Assembly (NCBI RefSeq): GCF_020089865.1
Contig: NZ_JAIRBM010000003.1
Location: 124,001 to 188,000 of the forward strand
Direction: 5' to 3'
From: Microvirga puerhi
GTDB taxonomy: Bacteria > Pseudomonadota > Alphaproteobacteria > Rhizobiales > Beijerinckiaceae
Length of the DNA: 64,000 bases
Below are positions 61,473 to 64,000 of this stretch, piece by piece. How positions within the stretch are numbered: the first letter of the stretch is position 1; each line of letters starts with the position of its first letter. The notes under the pieces are model-generated. The model was not told the origin of the DNA. It saw nothing but the letters and a program-made list of their open reading frames with translations, and searched no databases. Made by a program: the position numbers and the translations under genes.

Positions 61473-64000
61473 ATGAAGCAGCTCCCCAGCCAGCACCCGG
61501 AAACAAAGACTCGCTCCGCCATTCGGCGCCATCCGGAGGGGAAGGGCGAGCGTTCGTTCTGGCGTAGTCTTGAGGAACTGGCAGGCACGGAGGAGTTCCG
61601 CCGTTCCTTGGAAGCAGAATTCCCATCTCTTGCGCCCCTCGATCTTGATCGTCGCACCCTGCTCAAAGCCATGGGCGCATCCCTCGCCCTTGCCGGGCTC
61701 ACAGGCTGTCAGGTTCAGGAGGATGAAAAAGCACTTCCTTATGTGACCGCGCCTGAGTTCAATGTGCAGGGTGTCGCCAAATGGTACGCCACCGCCGTGA
61801 CCATGGGCGGCTATGCGCAGCCTGTTCTCGGGAAAACCCTTGACGGACGCCCCGTCAAGCTTGAGGGCAACCCGGATCACCCCTTCTTCGAAGGCCGGAG
61901 CAATTCCTTTACCCAGGCAGCCTTGCTCGATCTCTATGATCCTCACCGGTCGCGCGCGCCCCGTTATCTGGGCAGGACAGCGACCTGGGACGCATTTGAC
62001 AAGGCCATGCTCGAGAATGCGGCCCGGATGGACGCATCACAAGGAGAGGGCTTCCGTCTTCTGACGGGAACCGTGACATCTCCGACCTTGCAGCGTCAGA
62101 TCGCAGAGCTGCTTCAACATTGGCCCAAAGCGCAATGGCATGTGTTGGAGCCGATCAACGAAGATTTCCGACGCGAGGCTCTGCAGCTCTTGTTCGGGCG
62201 TCGGTTGGACGCGCACTATCGGCTTGAGGAAGCAGACGTCATTGTCAGCCTCGACGACGATCTCTTAGGCTCAGGTCCTCGTCAGACCTTGCATGGGCGT
62301 TCATGGTCGAAACGCCGTCTGGCTTTTCAAAAGGGACAGGGTCGTTGTCTCCTTATGGCGACCGAGCCGTCGCCGACGCTGACGGGCATCACGGCATCGG
62401 ACCGCCTGATCGCTTCGCACAGCAGGATCGAGACTCTGGCAAGTGCACTGGCCCATCAGTTGGACGCCGGCATCGGCCGGGCTGCCAATCTGACGCCGAA
62501 GGAGCAGACCTGGGTCAGCAAGGCCGCCGATGCCCTCACAGCCAGCAGGAGCCGCTGTCTGGCCACGATCGGCGCACATCATCGACCGGAGGTGCAGGCT
62601 CTCGGTCTCCTCATTAATGAGCGTCTCGGGAATTTCTCACGCACGATCCGGTTCACCGAACCCATCGCTACAATGCCTCCGGAAGGCGAACGCTCCTTCG
62701 ATCGGCTTTGCGAGGATATGGCATCAGGGCGGGTCGCCACTCTTGTGATGATAGCCGCAAATCCTGCCTACGCTGCGCCCGAGGATAGGGGCTTTCGTGA
62801 CCATCTCGGCAAAGTCGGCCTCGCGGTTCATGCAGGTCTTCATTACGATGAGACTGCAGCGTTAAGCCAATGGCATGCCCCCTTACCGCACGAGCTCGAG
62901 TCCTGGAGCGATGCGCGAAGCCCGGACGGGTTGGTGGGTCTCATCCAGCCCCTCATCCGTCCCATTTACGACGTCCGCTCTGCCCATGTCGTGATGGAGA
63001 ATCTGCGTGGGCAATTCGGAGGTGACGATCACGCGATCGTGCAGGCCACGTGGCGTCAGGCGTGGAGCGGCGCTTTCGATCAGCTATGGCGTACGAGTCT
63101 CCATCGCGGCTTCATTGAGAGGAGTGCCTATCCCGACATCGTCATAGAAGCCATTCGAGCCATCCCGCCGACTCCGCCCTCCCAGAGCGAGCCAACTCTG
63201 CATCTCATCGTCAGGCCCGATCCGACGATCTGGGATGGACGCTATGTGAATAATCCCTGGCTCCAGGAGTTGCCTAAGCCGCTGACGAAGGTGACATGGG
63301 AAAACGTCATCCTCGTCTCTCCGCAACTTGCCGAGGAACGCAAGATCAGCAATGGCGATACGATCCGGCTTGTCACGGATCGGACCAGCGTCACGGGCCC
63401 GGCCTGGATCATGCCTGGCCAGGAAGCCGCGACGGTTGTCGTCACCCTGGGTTATGGCCGAGGTCCCTTCGGGAGTGCGATGGATCAGATGGGCTATGAC
63501 GCCTATCGACTCCAGGCGGCCGAGAGCCCATGGCACCGATCCGATGTGAAGCTCGAGACGACAGGGCTGAAACAGGATGTGGCGACGACGCAGAAGCATC
63601 ATGCCATCGATGGCTTTGACTTCATCCGCACGGTCGCTGCTCCAGATGAAGAAGTAAAAACAGGCCGGAACTCTCCACCACCTTCCTTTTATCCTCCCAC
63701 GGTGAAAAACGATCCTTCCTGGGGTATGTCGATCGATCTCGATACTTGCATCGGATGCAATGCTTGTGTCGTCGCCTGCGTGGCGGAAAACAACATTCCC
63801 ATGGTGGGAAAGGAGCTCGTGGGGCAAGGCCGTGAGATGCACTGGCTGCGGATCGATCACTATCACGAGGGCGAACCGAACGATCCCCGTCATTACTTTC
63901 AGCCGGTACCCTGCATGCATTGCGAGCAGGCTCCATGCGAGATGGGATGCCCCGTGAATGCCGCCGTTCATAGCTTCGACGGCATGAACCTTCAGGTCTA
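61473..64000 (+). CDS. actB: ActB: molybdopterin-like/Fe-S subunit of alternative complex III, partial
   Basis: The open frame runs to the end of the window without a stop, giving 842 residues; the C-terminus is outside. After an N-terminal segment there is a twin-arginine-like LDRRTLLKAMGAS at residues 58-70 and LTGC at 76-79. The middle is a MopB-like molybdopterin-oxidoreductase fold that lacks recognisable cofactor signatures, as usual in ActB, and then a ferredoxin-like part with CIGCNACVVAC (759-769) and further Cys from 814. The position after actA fixes the call. Confidence 0.92.
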   Translation, partial: MKQLPSQHPETKTRSAIRRHPEGKGERSFWRSLEELAGTEEFRRSLEAEFPSLAPLDLDRRTLLKAMGASLALAGLTGCQVQEDEKALPYVTAPEFNVQGVAKWYATAVTMGGYAQPVLGKTLDGRPVKLEGNPDHPFFEGRSNSFTQAALLDLYDPHRSRAPRYLGRTATWDAFDKAMLENAARMDASQGEGFRLLTGTVTSPTLQRQIAELLQHWPKAQWHVLEPINEDFRREALQLLFGRRLDAHYRLEEADVIVSLDDDLLGSGPRQTLHGRSWSKRRLAFQKGQGRCLLMATEPSPTLTGITASDRLIASHSRIETLASALAHQLDAGIGRAANLTPKEQTWVSKAADALTASRSRCLATIGAHHRPEVQALGLLINERLGNFSRTIRFTEPIATMPPEGERSFDRLCEDMASGRVATLVMIAANPAYAAPEDRGFRDHLGKVGLAVHAGLHYDETAALSQWHAPLPHELESWSDARSPDGLVGLIQPLIRPIYDVRSAHVVMENLRGQFGGDDHAIVQATWRQAWSGAFDQLWRTSLHRGFIERSAYPDIVIEAIRAIPPTPPSQSEPTLHLIVRPDPTIWDGRYVNNPWLQELPKPLTKVTWENVILVSPQLAEERKISNGDTIRLVTDRTSVTGPAWIMPGQEAATVVVTLGYGRGPFGSAMDQMGYDAYRLQAAESPWHRSDVKLETTGLKQDVATTQKHHAIDGFDFIRTVAAPDEEVKTGRNSPPPSFYPPTVKNDPSWGMSIDLDTCIGCNACVVACVAENNIPMVGKELVGQGREMHWLRIDHYHEGEPNDPRHYFQPVPCMHCEQAPCEMGCPVNAAVHSFDGMNLQV

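Overview
The window reads as chromosomal DNA of a GC-rich alphaproteobacterium, most likely Hyphomicrobiales (Rhizobiales) and plausibly Methylobacteriaceae such as Microvirga. The grounds are the very-long-chain lipid A fatty acid genes (acpXL, fabZ, two fabF-like genes, an alcohol dehydrogenase and lpxXL), an IalB-family protein, a DUF2794 protein, a roughly 1600-residue NAD-glutamate dehydrogenase and Rhizobiales-style palindromic intergenic repeats. The genus is an inference from memory, not a search result. Gene density is high. I saw no insertion sequence, prophage, tRNA, rRNA or CRISPR array.

Layout. 1-3.2 kb: tail of an Rsm22-family protein, an MsbA-type ABC exporter and a small secreted Cys-rich protein with an internal duplication. 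3.2-15.6 kb: a CX5R phosphatase, then acpXL-fabZ-fabF2-fabF1-fabG, folP-folB-folK on the opposite strand, the MDR dehydrogenase, two divergent glycosyltransferases, lpxXL and a DUF1223 protein. FabF2 lacks the ketosynthase active-site Cys while FabF1 keeps it, so the pair resembles KS-alpha/KS-beta partners. 15.6-17.8 kb: lemA with two TPM-domain genes, one carrying a palindromic repeat inside its 5' coding region. 17.9-30 kb: mostly housekeeping and small metabolic genes (LysE exporter, rlmN, IalB, SDR, Ldh-family enzyme, phhB, YeiH plus LysR, thpR, aldo/keto reductase). 29.4-34.5 kb: arylesterase, ABC ATPase and FtsX-like permease, then a YbhL/Bax-inhibitor-1 gene with a structured leader and a strong terminator. 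34.5-44.8 kb: MFS exporters, a PAT-like acetyltransferase, a LysR-flanked carbonyl/redox cluster, a DUF2794 gene, a non-coding stretch ending in a terminator, and an HxlR/oxidoreductase pair. 44.9-52.2 kb: NAD-glutamate dehydrogenase, MFS, a DUF6356 protein and an L,D-transpeptidase. 52.3-56.3 kb: a polar amino-acid ABC transporter with D-cysteine desulfhydrase. 56.8-64 kb: a three-subunit gluconate-dehydrogenase-like GMC complex followed by actA and actB of alternative complex III; actB runs off the window.

How it fits together. The acpXL locus should build and attach the long hydroxy fatty acid of lipid A. The cystine-type transporter feeds its desulfhydrase. The GMC dehydrogenase would deliver electrons from periplasmic sugar-acid oxidation to quinone, and alternative complex III would reoxidise the quinol. 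Three palindromic elements of about 145 bp, plus related shorter ones, lie in gene gaps.
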